Below the pieces are notes generated by a model. The model was given only the letters and a program-made list of their open reading frames with translations. It did no database searches and had not been told where the DNA came from. Shown piece after piece: positions 17,400 through 26,304 of a stretch of 64,000 nucleotides of DNA (positions are counted from its first letter, which is position 1; every line of letters starts with the position of its first letter). This DNA comes from Winogradskyella marincola. GTDB taxonomy: Bacteria; Bacteroidota; Bacteroidia; Flavobacteriales; Flavobacteriaceae. The DNA lies in assembly GCF_029624125.1 (NCBI RefSeq), contig NZ_JARSBN010000001.1:513901-577900 (forward strand). Reading direction: 5' to 3'. A program made the position numbers and the translations under genes.

Positions 17400-18776
17400 A
17401 TGCAAAAAGACTTAAATATATTTATTGAACTTGCCGAACAACTTTTACTTGAAGAACAAAAACAGCCTGTAGCAAAACATATACCCACTTCAAAACTATA
17501 CAATTCACTAGACCTATCCTTAAATGATGAAGGTCAAGTTGAAGATGCACTAATAGAAAACCTAAAAGGCATCATAAAGAGCACTCCAAAAACAGCGTCT
17601 AAATCTTTTTTTAATCAGCTTTTTGGAGGAAGAATCGGAAAAGCAACATTAGGCGATTTATTAGCAGTAATGCTCAACAACAGCATGTACACCTATAAAG
17701 TAGCAGGACCACAAGTTGGTATAGAAAAACAGGTTTTAAAGAATATTTGCAAGCTAGCTGGTTATCCTACAAAAAGCGACGGCACTTTTGCACCTGGAGG
17801 TTCCATGAGCAATATGATGGCACTTATCATGGCCAGAGATGCAAAAAACAAAGATGTTAGAGCAAAAGGTCTTTCTGAAAAGATGATACTCTACACATCA
17901 GCAGAATCGCATTATTCTATCGCAAAAAACGCAGCGTTAACTGGTATTGGAAGAGAACAAGTAAGACTGGTTAACACCAATGAAAAAGGAGAAATGCTTG
18001 CCTGCCATCTGGAAGCTTTGGTTAAGGAAGACCTAAACAACAACTACCTGCCGTTTTTTGTAAATGCCACTGCTGGCACCACAGTTCTTGGTGCTTTTGA
18101 TGATATTGAGGCGATTAGTAAAATCTGTAAAAGCAACAACCTATGGCTTCATGTAGATGGAGCATATTGTGGTAGTGTTATTTTCAGCAACACATACAAA
18201 CACTTAGTAAAAGGCTTGGAGCATTCAGATTCTTTTAGTGTTAATGCACACAAAATGCTAGGCACACCTCTAAGCTGTTCTATTATTGTTACCAAGCATC
18301 CTGAGCAACTGCATCATTCATTTTCTAACGAAGCGGATTATTTGTACCAAACCGATGATGATGATTTTAACCTGGGCAAAACCTCATTACAATGTGGCAG
18401 ACGCAACGATGCCCTTAAAATTTGGACTTTATGGAAATCTGTTGGCACAAATGGATTAGAGAAAATTGTTGATAAGCAATTTGAAATGGCACAAGTTGCG
18501 CGAGACTATATAAAAAACAACAAAGATTATAAACTCTACAGTTTTGATGATTCTATTTCGGTGTGCTTTAACTATAAAGACATTGACCCAAAAGAATTAT
18601 GCACTGCATTATATGAAGATGCTCAGTTAATGGTTGGCTTTGGGTCTTACAAAAACGAACAGTTTGTTCGAATGGTAACCATAAACAGTGTTTTAGAAAA
18701 AGAAGACATTTCAGCATTTTTTAAAACATTAGAAGCTTATGTTGATGAAAAAATGTTAAAAATATCCACGACTTAA
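17400..18776 (+). CDS. PLP-dependent group II decarboxylase, candidate cysteinesulfinate decarboxylase
   Basis: The 458-residue protein is a group II amino-acid decarboxylase (glutamate / cysteinesulfinate / aspartate type). The PLP lysine is Lys285 in VNAHKMLGTPLSC, the pyridine-nitrogen Asp253 is in LHVDGAYCG, and His171 in AESHYSIAKNAAL stacks on the ring. The substrate loop reads FFNQLFGG (about 70-77). As I recall, QLF is typical of animal cysteinesulfinate decarboxylases, while glutamate decarboxylases have QLS. With the divergent cysteine dioxygenase 74 nt away, conversion of cysteinesulfinate to hypotaurine is the favoured role. Aspartate or glutamate decarboxylation remains possible. 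It ends 63 nt before apaG. Confidence 0.8.
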   Translation: MQKDLNIFIELAEQLLLEEQKQPVAKHIPTSKLYNSLDLSLNDEGQVEDALIENLKGIIKSTPKTASKSFFNQLFGGRIGKATLGDLLAVMLNNSMYTYKVAGPQVGIEKQVLKNICKLAGYPTKSDGTFAPGGSMSNMMALIMARDAKNKDVRAKGLSEKMILYTSAESHYSIAKNAALTGIGREQVRLVNTNEKGEMLACHLEALVKEDLNNNYLPFFVNATAGTTVLGAFDDIEAISKICKSNNLWLHVDGAYCGSVIFSNTYKHLVKGLEHSDSFSVNAHKMLGTPLSCSIIVTKHPEQLHHSFSNEADYLYQTDDDDFNLGKTSLQCGRRNDALKIWTLWKSVGTNGLEKIVDKQFEMAQVARDYIKNNKDYKLYSFDDSISVCFNYKDIDPKELCTALYEDAQLMVGFGSYKNEQFVRMVTINSVLEKEDISAFFKTLEAYVDEKMLKISTT

Positions 18777-18839
18777 CTAAAAAAGCATTGCTCAATGAAA
18801 ATTTATTTTATTTTAGCATACACAACTCTCAGATAATCT

Positions 18840-19226
18840 ATGGTACAACAAGTTACAAGCGGTATTAAAATTTCCGTAGAAACCAACTTCGAAGGCACAT
18901 TCTACAAAAACTACAAAGTGCATTTTGCTTTTGGTTACAAAGTAACAATTGAAAACCAAAGTAAAGACTCTGTTCAATTACATTCTCGCCATTGGAAAAT
19001 CCTTGACGCTCTTAATAACGAAGAGATTATAGAAGGTGAAGGTGTTATTGGAAAAAAACCAGTATTAAAACCTGGCGAAAAGCATACTTATAATTCTGGA
19101 TGCCTACTAACCTCTCCTTTTGGCGCTATGCAAGGCCATTATAACATGGTAAACTTTACTAAAGCCAATAAGTTTAAGGTTTATATTCCTTCTTTTAAAC
19201 TGAGTGCGCCTTTTGCGCTTAATTAG
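18840..19226 (+). CDS. apaG: ApaG domain protein
   Basis: ApaG is a small immunoglobulin-like (fibronectin III-type) domain protein of uncertain role, linked in enterobacteria to Co2+/Mg2+ phenotypes. The 128-residue sequence shows the family order: an early SGIKISVETNF strand, YKVTIENQSKDSVQLHSRHW, the GxGVIGKKPVLKPGE turn and YNSGC...GAMQGHY. There is no signal peptide. It is read in the same direction as the decarboxylase and followed by a small membrane protein after 14 nt. The neighbours do not clarify function. Confidence 0.9.
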   Translation: MVQQVTSGIKISVETNFEGTFYKNYKVHFAFGYKVTIENQSKDSVQLHSRHWKILDALNNEEIIEGEGVIGKKPVLKPGEKHTYNSGCLLTSPFGAMQGHYNMVNFTKANKFKVYIPSFKLSAPFALN

Positions 19227-19240
19227 AATCATAGACTAAT

Positions 19241-19753
19241 ATGAAGATCAAAAAAGCCCTTTTCTTAATTTTTGGGCTTGCGATTATTCTATATACAATT
19301 ACCTACATATCTGGCTATTCACTGATAATAGACCTAAGTTCTAGAAAACACATTCATAAAGTTAAATGTTTAAGCGACTCTATCAGTCCTTTAAAAAAAT
19401 TCAACTTTGAAAGCGATGATAGTTGGGAAGCACATTTAGTCTTAGATTTTCATGATGTGAATCTATTACCTAAAGACCTTCCTAGAGCTAATTATTTAAA
19501 GACTACTGACATATCGGTCTTAAAGAACATGGGTAATACCTGGAATTTTAAATGCTCTTATGGAGATATGGCGACCGTTACAAGTAAACTACTTTTAACA
19601 AAAAATGGCACAGTGGTTTTTGAAACAGGTATACATATTACCAATGAAATTCAAGGATTACAAAGTGAAGACTTTGGCTGGATTCAATCAAAAGCAATTC
19701 TTCAAGATGTAAAAAAATTTAAACGAAGCTTCATGCCAGTTATCTTTATTTAA
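19241..19753 (+). CDS. Hypothetical protein with N-terminal membrane anchor
   Basis: This 170-residue protein is not recognised. It has a Lys-flanked hydrophobic helix at residues 5-28 (ALFLIFGLAIILYTITYI), which may be a membrane anchor or uncleaved signal. The rest is soluble and mixed alpha/beta, with a Trp-containing segment DDSWEAHLVLDFHD and a late NTWNFKCSYGDM. No catalytic motif is evident. It starts 14 nt after apaG and is probably co-transcribed. It converges on the 19764 gene with 10 nt between stops. Confidence 0.6.
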   Translation: MKIKKALFLIFGLAIILYTITYISGYSLIIDLSSRKHIHKVKCLSDSISPLKKFNFESDDSWEAHLVLDFHDVNLLPKDLPRANYLKTTDISVLKNMGNTWNFKCSYGDMATVTSKLLLTKNGTVVFETGIHITNEIQGLQSEDFGWIQSKAILQDVKKFKRSFMPVIFI

Positions 19754-19763
19754 TTCATAAAAC

Positions 19764-20771
19764 TTAATTACCATATTCTGTAATGAATTCAAAATTATAG
19801 AGCTTAGACTCCTGCTCAATATTAAAAAACAAACAATTGGAGTAATGCACAAACTGATAGTCTTTTAAAATATCGAAACTATCATCATTCACTTTGTAAA
19901 CACCGTCACAGTCGATGTTTCCATAAGGAGAAATTCTTCTAAAACGAAATTCAGAATCATGTCCTAAATCATGAAGCTCAAACCAAGCACCTGCAGCAAT
20001 ACCACTTAACCATTGCGCATGTTCTTCTTTAACTTCATTATGCTTGGGTTTTAGCGTTCCTACCAAACTTGGACTATAACCTTTTAGCCTATCTAAAAAC
20101 AATCGTCTATTTTCCCTGCTAACTGTAGATTTAAATTCAGATATAACACCTTTTTCATTTACCAAATAGACAAAATCTTTGGTATCTGCAATAACAACGT
20201 TGCCAATGGTACTTGGCGTGAACCATTTAGATTTGATAAGTTGCTTTTTAACACCTTCATCTAAAACACCTGCAATTAAAGCATCCGTAACAAATCTAGC
20301 ACAATTACAAGCCTCTTTTATAAATGCCGCATATCTAATAAAACCTTTAGTTTGCATGGCATCAATATGTGCTCTGGCTAAATCGTAATTAATAGCATCA
20401 CAAACCGACGCATACAAATGACCATCACCATGCGTCAATTTTGGATTCATTGCTAAAAACTCAAGAATTTCATTTAAGTTTTTAACTGTATTGTCTTCAA
20501 TTTTTGCTTTTACAGGAAAATGCAATTCAAAGTCCGTCTCTCTTCCTCGTACACGTCCATTGGGTTCTGAGGTAATGTATCTTCCAAAATCGTGATACTC
20601 TAAAACACCTGTTTCTTTATGAATTAAAACCATAGCTGCATGACCTGCTCTCACATGATTTTTATTGCCGATTAAAAGGTATTTTAAATACCTAGAATAC
20701 CATTCGTCTGCATGAGACACAATAGTTTCTGGATAAGCGAGCGTTAAAATAAAGGCATCATTTTTCAACAT
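19764..20771 (-). CDS. Hypothetical protein, possible permuted papain-like hydrolase
   Basis: The 335-residue protein has no signal peptide. Conserved-looking elements are LTLAYPETIVSHADEWYSRYL at the start, His44 in VRAGHAAMVLI, His60-Asp61 in EYHDFGRY, and Cys157 in CNCARFVTDALIAG. The order His, then acidic residue, then Cys before a helix is that of circularly permuted NlpC/P60 (YiiX/LRAT-like) hydrolases, in which His precedes Cys. This is a structural guess only; a label such as DUF6695 may apply, from memory. It is transcribed alone, convergent with the small membrane protein and divergent from pruA. Confidence 0.6.
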   Translation of the reverse strand: MLKNDAFILTLAYPETIVSHADEWYSRYLKYLLIGNKNHVRAGHAAMVLIHKETGVLEYHDFGRYITSEPNGRVRGRETDFELHFPVKAKIEDNTVKNLNEILEFLAMNPKLTHGDGHLYASVCDAINYDLARAHIDAMQTKGFIRYAAFIKEACNCARFVTDALIAGVLDEGVKKQLIKSKWFTPSTIGNVVIADTKDFVYLVNEKGVISEFKSTVSRENRRLFLDRLKGYSPSLVGTLKPKHNEVKEEHAQWLSGIAAGAWFELHDLGHDSEFRFRRISPYGNIDCDGVYKVNDDSFDILKDYQFVHYSNCLFFNIEQESKLYNFEFITEYGN

Positions 20772-20871
20772 GCTTCTTTGTAGATAATTTAGACAGCAAC
20801 TTACAAAAAATTATGCTTTTAAGTTTCACAGAACTATAACGTTTGAAACCTACTTTCTACTTTAAAAATTG

Positions 20872-20879
20872 TACCTTTG
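20872..20879 (+). promoter_or_regulatory. -7 promoter element for pruA
   Basis: TACCTTTG fits TAnnTTTG and is 34 nt upstream of the ATG at 20913. It overlaps the longer in-frame start at 20877, which argues against that start. Confidence 0.5.
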
Positions 20880-20912
20880 CACTTTCGAAATTTAAACAAA
20901 AACAATCATATT

Positions 20913-22538
20913 ATGTCAAAAGGATTCTTTAATGTACCTGTAGCTGTTAATGAGCCTGTAAAGTCTTATGCACCAGGTTCACCAGAGCGCAACGCTGTAG
21001 CCGAAACTTACAAAGCTATGTTTAACAGCAAAGTAGAAGTCCCTTTATATATTAATGGAAAAGATATAAAAACTGGAAACACCAGAACCATGTCTCCTCC
21101 TCACGATCACCAACACATCGTTGGCGAATACCATGTGGCAGAGCAATCTCATGTTGAGGAAGCTATTGCTACAGCATTAGAGGCTCGTAAGACTTGGTCT
21201 CAATTACCTTGGGAACAACGTGCTGGTATTTTTCTTAAAGCTGCAGAATTAATTGCTGGTCCTTACAGAGCAAAAATTAATGCTGCAACTATGATTGCAC
21301 AGTCTAAAACAATTCACCAGGCAGAGATTGATTCTGCATGTGAGCTTATAGACTTTTTACGTTTCAATGTTCAGTTTATGACTGACATCTACATGGAGCA
21401 ACCAGAAAGCACAAGCGATGCTTGGAACCGTGTAGAATATCGTCCGCTTGAAGGCTTCACTTATGCTGTAACACCTTTTAACTTTACTGCAATTGCTGGT
21501 AACTTACCTGCTTGTATGGCATTAATGGGTAATGTTGTCGTTTGGAAACCAAGTGATAGCCAAGTATATTCTGCTAAAGTTATTATGGATGTCTTTAAAG
21601 AAGCTGGTGTACCAGATGGTGTAATTAATGTTGTATTTGGAGATCCTGCAATGATTACAAATACTGTTTTAGCTAGTCCAGATTTTTCTGGTTTACACTT
21701 CACAGGTTCTACATTTATATTTAAAGAACTTTGGAAACAAATTGGTGAAAACATTCACAACTACAAAACATATCCAAGAATTGTTGGAGAAACAGGTGGA
21801 AAAGATTTCATCGTAGCTCACAAATCTGCTAATGCTAAGCAAGTAGCAACAGCTATTTCTCGTGGTGCTTTTGAATTCCAAGGTCAAAAATGTAGTGCTG
21901 CATCTAGAGCATACATTCCAAAAGGTATTTGGGCAGATGTTAAAAACTATGTTTTAGAAGATCTTGCTTCATTCAAAATGGGTTCACCTGAAGATATGAG
22001 CAACTTTATCACTGCAGTAATCCACGAAGGTTCATTTGATAAATTAGCTAAATATATAGACCAAGCAAAAGCTGATAGTGATGCTGAAATTATTGCTGGT
22101 GGAAATTACGATAAATCTAAAGGTTACTTTATAGAACCAACAGTTATTGTAACTACAAATCCTAAATACTCAACAATGTGTACTGAGCTATTTGGCCCAG
22201 TAATTACAATCTATGTATACGAAGATGATGCTTATTCAGAAACTTTAAAACTTGTTGACGAAACAAGCGAATACGCTCTAACTGGTGCTATTCTATCTAC
22301 TGACAGATACGGGGTTGAAGAAGCTACAAAAGCGTTACAAAACGCTGCAGGAAACTTCTATATTAATGACAAACCTACAGGAGCTGTTGTTGGTCAGCAG
22401 CCATTTGGTGGTGCCAGAGCTTCTGGAACAAATGACAAAGCTGGTAGTGCTCAAAACTTATTACGTTGGGTGTCTCCAAGATTAATAAAAGAAACGTTTG
22501 TAACTCCAACAGATTACAGATACCCTTTCTTAGGATAA
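20913..22538 (+). CDS. pruA: L-glutamate gamma-semialdehyde dehydrogenase (P5C dehydrogenase)
   Basis: This enzyme oxidises glutamate semialdehyde / pyrroline-5-carboxylate to glutamate, the last step of proline breakdown. The 541-residue protein is of the single-function type (no proline dehydrogenase domain). Key parts are TPFNFTAIAGNLPACMALMG, HFTGSTFIFKELW, the catalytic Glu in VGETGGKDFI, the nucleophile Cys in FEFQGQKCSAASRAY, and the C-terminal PFGGARASGTNDKAG. I start at ATG 20913 (MSKGFFNVPV); the 12-residue upstream extension would overlap the -7 element. It is monocistronic with its own terminator. The window also holds the synthetic genes proC, proB and proA, 30 kb away. Confidence 0.95.
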   Translation: MSKGFFNVPVAVNEPVKSYAPGSPERNAVAETYKAMFNSKVEVPLYINGKDIKTGNTRTMSPPHDHQHIVGEYHVAEQSHVEEAIATALEARKTWSQLPWEQRAGIFLKAAELIAGPYRAKINAATMIAQSKTIHQAEIDSACELIDFLRFNVQFMTDIYMEQPESTSDAWNRVEYRPLEGFTYAVTPFNFTAIAGNLPACMALMGNVVVWKPSDSQVYSAKVIMDVFKEAGVPDGVINVVFGDPAMITNTVLASPDFSGLHFTGSTFIFKELWKQIGENIHNYKTYPRIVGETGGKDFIVAHKSANAKQVATAISRGAFEFQGQKCSAASRAYIPKGIWADVKNYVLEDLASFKMGSPEDMSNFITAVIHEGSFDKLAKYIDQAKADSDAEIIAGGNYDKSKGYFIEPTVIVTTNPKYSTMCTELFGPVITIYVYEDDAYSETLKLVDETSEYALTGAILSTDRYGVEEATKALQNAAGNFYINDKPTGAVVGQQPFGGARASGTNDKAGSAQNLLRWVSPRLIKETFVTPTDYRYPFLG

Positions 22539-22562
22539 AACACTATAACAACTTGAACTACA

Positions 22563-22600
22563 AATCCTTAAAAGCATAATGCTTTTAAGGATTTTTTTTG
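22563..22600 (+). terminator. Terminator of pruA
   Basis: AATCCTTAAAAGCAT pairs perfectly with ATGCTTTTAAGGATT, followed by a T8 run, 25 nt after the pruA stop. Confidence 0.85.
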
Positions 22601-22674
22601 CGCTTTATAGAAAATATAACTGTTACCTTTTTAAAACTATTATCTTTTGAGTCTAAAACCAAAAACTCCCTCAC

Positions 22675-24366
22675 ATGAAAAAACTTTACATTGTAATCTT
22701 TTCAATTATTCCCTCTTTACTTTTAGCTCAAAATTCTTTTACATCGAGTATCACTCCAGATTTATCAGCTTATGGTGAAGCAACCAATTATCCTGGAGAA
22801 GGCGAATATGAAATCTTTTTAGGTTCTGACGGAGAATTAAATAAACCTATCATTTTAGTTGACGGCTTTGACCCTGCTGACTCAAGAAACATTACAGGAC
22901 TATACAGTTTATTAGATTTTACAAGCAGTTCTGGCACACAAAACCTCGCAGACTTAGTAAGAGCAGAGGGTTTTGATGTAGTTATCTTAAACTTTCCGGT
23001 TTACACAAGAGCTGCTGATGGAGCTACTATTGATGGTGGCACTGATTTTATAGAACGAAATGCCATGTTATTAGTAGAACTTTTAGATATCATAAACACA
23101 TCGAAAGCAGGCGCTACCAATCCTGAGCAAAACGTTATTATTGGCCCTAGTATGGGTGGATTAATATCGCGCTATGCTTTAAATTATATGGAAGCTAACG
23201 CAATGGATGCCGATACCAGATTATACATGTCTTTTGATTCACCTCATCATGGCGCAAATGTTCCTATTGGTTTGCAACACCAATTAAACTTTCTTGCTTA
23301 TAATGGTACACAACCAACAGTTGAAGTACAACCTCTTATAGATTCATTTTTAAAATCTCCTGCTGCAAGACAATTACTGGTAGATCATTTTGAAGCACAT
23401 CTTCAATCTGGCAGTTTAGTAAATTTTGACCCAACGCTTACCTTACCACAAGCCCATCCTTTTAGAGCACAATTTGAAAGTAATATCAATAGCTTTAATC
23501 TTTCTGGCTTTCCTGAAAACACACGAAACGTTGCAATCATTAATGGTAGTGGTATTGGTAATTCTTATTTTGCAATGAGCAATAGTGGCCCTACAGTTAC
23601 CAACGGCTATTCCGTAATTAATGACAGCTTTAGTGTTCCTGCTGGTAGCTTTACAGCAACTGTTGAAGTAGAAATAAACTTTACACCTGCTGCAAACACC
23701 ACAGGTACAGTGAGCGATATTGGCATTTCGATTTTTGGTTATGAAGTTGAAGGTTCTGAAGCAAGCAGCCAATCATTTATGTATTCTGATGGTGTAGATT
23801 CTGCACCTGGAGGACTTTTTGACTTAGCAGCTTTAACAGGAGATATTGGCTCTGGTGGTGGCACCTCTGGCGATTTTGTAAACGCTTTACAAATAGACAA
23901 ATTTAGTTTTATCCCTTCGGTAAGTGCACTTGCACTAAACATTACCGATAATGAAATAGATTGGCATCACGACATAAATTTAGCCAACAGAGGTACGACC
24001 AACATTACACCTTTTGACAACACTTTTTTACCTGATGACAATGAACCTCATGTACAGTTAACCGAAGACAATGTTAATTTTGCTTTAGCAGAAATCTTAA
24101 CTCCTCCGCTGAACATTTCAGACAACGATGAAATCACATTTCAACTAGAAAGCAATCCAATAAAAGACCAACTGACACTTCTTACAGATACAGAATCTAA
24201 TGCTTTAATACAGATTATAGATGTTTCGGGAAAAATCGTTTTTAACACTTCTATTTTATTAAAAAACAGAACTACAATACCTGTAAATCTAGCTTCTGGT
24301 TTCTATATATTGAATATCAATTCTGAAAACAACACTAATTTTACAACTAAGTTTATTGCTAATTAA
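22675..24366 (+). CDS. T9SS-exported alpha/beta hydrolase-like protein with type A sorting domain
   Basis: The 563-residue protein has a signal peptide (cleavage near LLLAQNS). The first half looks like an alpha/beta hydrolase: PIILVDGFDPADSR at the first strands, a nucleophile elbow VIIGPSMGGLISRYAL with Ser159, and YMSFDSPHHGANVPIG as the acid-loop region. The last 80 residues, from QLESNPIKDQLTLL through VDVSGKIVF-like and LASGFYILNI, form a type A C-terminal sorting domain that directs cargo through the type IX system. A role as a secreted lipase or esterase acting on lipids or polymers is inferred. It stands between two terminators and is convergent with rsmG. Confidence 0.8.
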   Translation: MKKLYIVIFSIIPSLLLAQNSFTSSITPDLSAYGEATNYPGEGEYEIFLGSDGELNKPIILVDGFDPADSRNITGLYSLLDFTSSSGTQNLADLVRAEGFDVVILNFPVYTRAADGATIDGGTDFIERNAMLLVELLDIINTSKAGATNPEQNVIIGPSMGGLISRYALNYMEANAMDADTRLYMSFDSPHHGANVPIGLQHQLNFLAYNGTQPTVEVQPLIDSFLKSPAARQLLVDHFEAHLQSGSLVNFDPTLTLPQAHPFRAQFESNINSFNLSGFPENTRNVAIINGSGIGNSYFAMSNSGPTVTNGYSVINDSFSVPAGSFTATVEVEINFTPAANTTGTVSDIGISIFGYEVEGSEASSQSFMYSDGVDSAPGGLFDLAALTGDIGSGGGTSGDFVNALQIDKFSFIPSVSALALNITDNEIDWHHDINLANRGTTNITPFDNTFLPDDNEPHVQLTEDNVNFALAEILTPPLNISDNDEITFQLESNPIKDQLTLLTDTESNALIQIIDVSGKIVFNTSILLKNRTTIPVNLASGFYILNINSENNTNFTTKFIAN

Positions 24367-24386
24367 CCCTATAATAACTTACAATC

Positions 24387-24420
24387 AAAAAAAAGCGCTT
24401 CAGTTTGAAGCGCTTTTTTT
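24387..24420. terminator. Bidirectional terminator between the T9SS cargo gene and rsmG
   Basis: GCGCTTCA / TGAAGCGC with a three-base loop is flanked by A7 and T7 tracts, so it can stop both convergent transcripts. It overlaps the last two bases of rsmG. Confidence 0.8.
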
Positions 24421-25045
24421 ATTTATGTTTTAGAGGCAAGTGAATTACTTTTTTAGTTTCAAAAAAGTCTTCTTCAAAATAATCTGATAACAGATAAGCC
24501 TTAACTGTTGTGTATTGTTTTAACTCTTCGGTTAAATCTCCTCCCTTTAAGTACAAAATACCGTTCTTTAATTCATTTCGTTGTTTTTTTGCTGTTTTGC
24601 CCTTTACCCATTTTGTAAATTCTGGCATTGCTGTTACAGCTCTACTCACAATAAAATCGTAGGTTTCATCAATAGCCTCTACTCTACTATGAGTTGTTCT
24701 TACGTTAGTTAAACCAATAGCTTCGCTAACCGCATTGATAACTTTTAGTTTTTTATTAATGCTATCTACCAAATGAAACTGGCAATTAGGAAACATAATA
24801 GCTAAGGGCACACCAGGAAAACCGCCTCCAGTACCTACATCAAGAATTGAAGAACCATCTGCAAAATTCATGACTTTAGCAATACCTAAAGAATGTAAAA
24901 CATGCCTTAGATACAACTCATCAATATCTTTTCTGGATACTACATTGATCTTTGAGTTCCAATCTTTATAGAGTGTCTCTAGAGCTTCAAACTGTTCTAT
25001 TTGTTGCTCTGAAAGGTTAGGGAAATATTTAAGAATTAAATCCAT
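24419..25045 (-). CDS. rsmG: 16S rRNA (guanine-527-N7) methyltransferase RsmG
   Basis: RsmG methylates G527 in the 530 loop of 16S rRNA; its loss gives low-level streptomycin resistance in studied bacteria. The sequence has WNSKINVVSRKDIDELYLRH, the SAM motif SILDVGTGGGFPGVPLAI, and DFIVSRAVTAMPEF. The ATG at 25045 is used (208 residues); the frame also includes a TTG one codon earlier. The length is typical of GidB proteins. It is divergent from the desaturase gene at 25186. Confidence 0.94.
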   Translation of the reverse strand: MDLILKYFPNLSEQQIEQFEALETLYKDWNSKINVVSRKDIDELYLRHVLHSLGIAKVMNFADGSSILDVGTGGGFPGVPLAIMFPNCQFHLVDSINKKLKVINAVSEAIGLTNVRTTHSRVEAIDETYDFIVSRAVTAMPEFTKWVKGKTAKKQRNELKNGILYLKGGDLTEELKQYTTVKAYLLSDYFEEDFFETKKVIHLPLKHK

Positions 25046-25126
25046 CAATTATAATTTGTGCAAAAATAACTATTTTAATGTGCATAAATTAACGTCTTAG
25101 CATAAGGCTGCGTTTTATTTATTATT

Positions 25127-25134
25127 TATCTTTG
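25127..25134 (+). promoter_or_regulatory. -7 promoter element for the desaturase gene
   Basis: TATCTTTG matches TAnnTTTG and lies 51 nt before the ATG at 25186, in the divergent region with rsmG. Confidence 0.45.
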
Positions 25135-25185
25135 GCAACTTATAATGATTTTAATCCCTTTTCGTTATAGATAAAAAATAGATTT

Positions 25186-26286
25186 ATGGCTCAACAAACC
25201 TTATCATTCTCAAGAGTTGACTCAGCAAAGTTCTTTAGAACTTTAAACAAACGTGTTAACAGCTACTTTAAAGAAAACAACATTAAAAGGACAGGCAACT
25301 GGCAACTTTGGTTAAAAACAATTGTTATGTTTGCTATCTTTTTAACTCCATACTTTTTACTAATTACCTTAGATATACCTACTTGGGCACAACTGCTTTT
25401 AACTGTAGTTATGGGTATAGGTATGGCTGGAGTTGGCATGAATGTAATGCATGATGGCAACCATGGTGCATTCTCTAACAAAGAATGGGTAAACCGCCTA
25501 ATGGGAAGTAGCATCTACATCTTAGCAGGAAATGTTTACAACTGGCAAGTACAACACAACGTACTTCATCATACGTACACTAACATCCATGGTCATGATG
25601 AAGATTTAGAAGCCGGAAGAATCCTTAGATTTTCTAAGCATGCTGAATGGCACAAACATCATAGATTTCAGCATTACTACTCAATTTTCCTTTATGGATT
25701 ATTGACTATTAACTGGGCAATTACTACCGATTTTCAGCAAATGAAACGCTACATGAAGCGTAAATTATCTTATGGAAAATTACCAAACCCAATTGTTAAC
25801 TGGAGTAAATTGGTAATATCTAAATTAGTCTATGTTGCTATGTGGATTGTTTTACCAATTCTTTTAACAGACTTAGCATGGTACGAAGTTTTAATTGGCT
25901 TTTTTATTATGCACTATGTAGCAGGTCTTATTCTTAGTGTTGTTTTTCAATTAGCACATGTTATGGACGAAGCAGAAATGCCTATGCCAGAAAAAGATGG
26001 CACTATGAAAAACACTTGGGCAATTCACCAGCTTAAAACCACAGTAAACTTTGGTGCTAAGAACTGGTTAGTAAATTGGTATACTGGAGGTCTAAACCAC
26101 CAAGTAGAGCATCACATTTTCCCTAACATAAGCCATATCCATTATGGAAAAATCGCAAAAATTGTGAAGGATACTGCTAAAGAATTTAATCTACCTTATA
26201 AAGAATACGAAACCACAAGAAAAGCTATTGCTGCGCATTTTAGATTTTTAAAAGAAATGGGAATGCAACCAGCAATGCAAGCATAA
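25186..26286 (+). CDS. Membrane fatty-acid (acyl-CoA / lipid) desaturase
   Basis: The protein belongs to the membrane di-iron desaturase family. Three histidine boxes are clear: HDGNH (89-93), HNVLHH (124-129) and NHQVEHH near residue 305. The Gln-x-x-His-His form of the third box and the overall 366 residues resemble front-end or linoleoyl-CoA-type desaturases, but without a fused cytochrome b5 domain. Several hydrophobic stretches surround the boxes, at about 45-80 and 210-250. It likely introduces double bonds to keep membranes fluid, for example in the cold. Regiochemistry is unknown. An aminotransferase gene follows after 18 nt, so the pair may share a transcript. Confidence 0.9.
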   Translation: MAQQTLSFSRVDSAKFFRTLNKRVNSYFKENNIKRTGNWQLWLKTIVMFAIFLTPYFLLITLDIPTWAQLLLTVVMGIGMAGVGMNVMHDGNHGAFSNKEWVNRLMGSSIYILAGNVYNWQVQHNVLHHTYTNIHGHDEDLEAGRILRFSKHAEWHKHHRFQHYYSIFLYGLLTINWAITTDFQQMKRYMKRKLSYGKLPNPIVNWSKLVISKLVYVAMWIVLPILLTDLAWYEVLIGFFIMHYVAGLILSVVFQLAHVMDEAEMPMPEKDGTMKNTWAIHQLKTTVNFGAKNWLVNWYTGGLNHQVEHHIFPNISHIHYGKIAKIVKDTAKEFNLPYKEYETTRKAIAAHFRFLKEMGMQPAMQA

Positions 26287-26304
26287 TTCTATTATAACTA
26301 GCAC

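Noticed and set aside
20877..20912. Twelve extra residues on PruA
   Set aside because: The start would lie in the promoter -7 box; family alignment begins near MSKGFFNVP.
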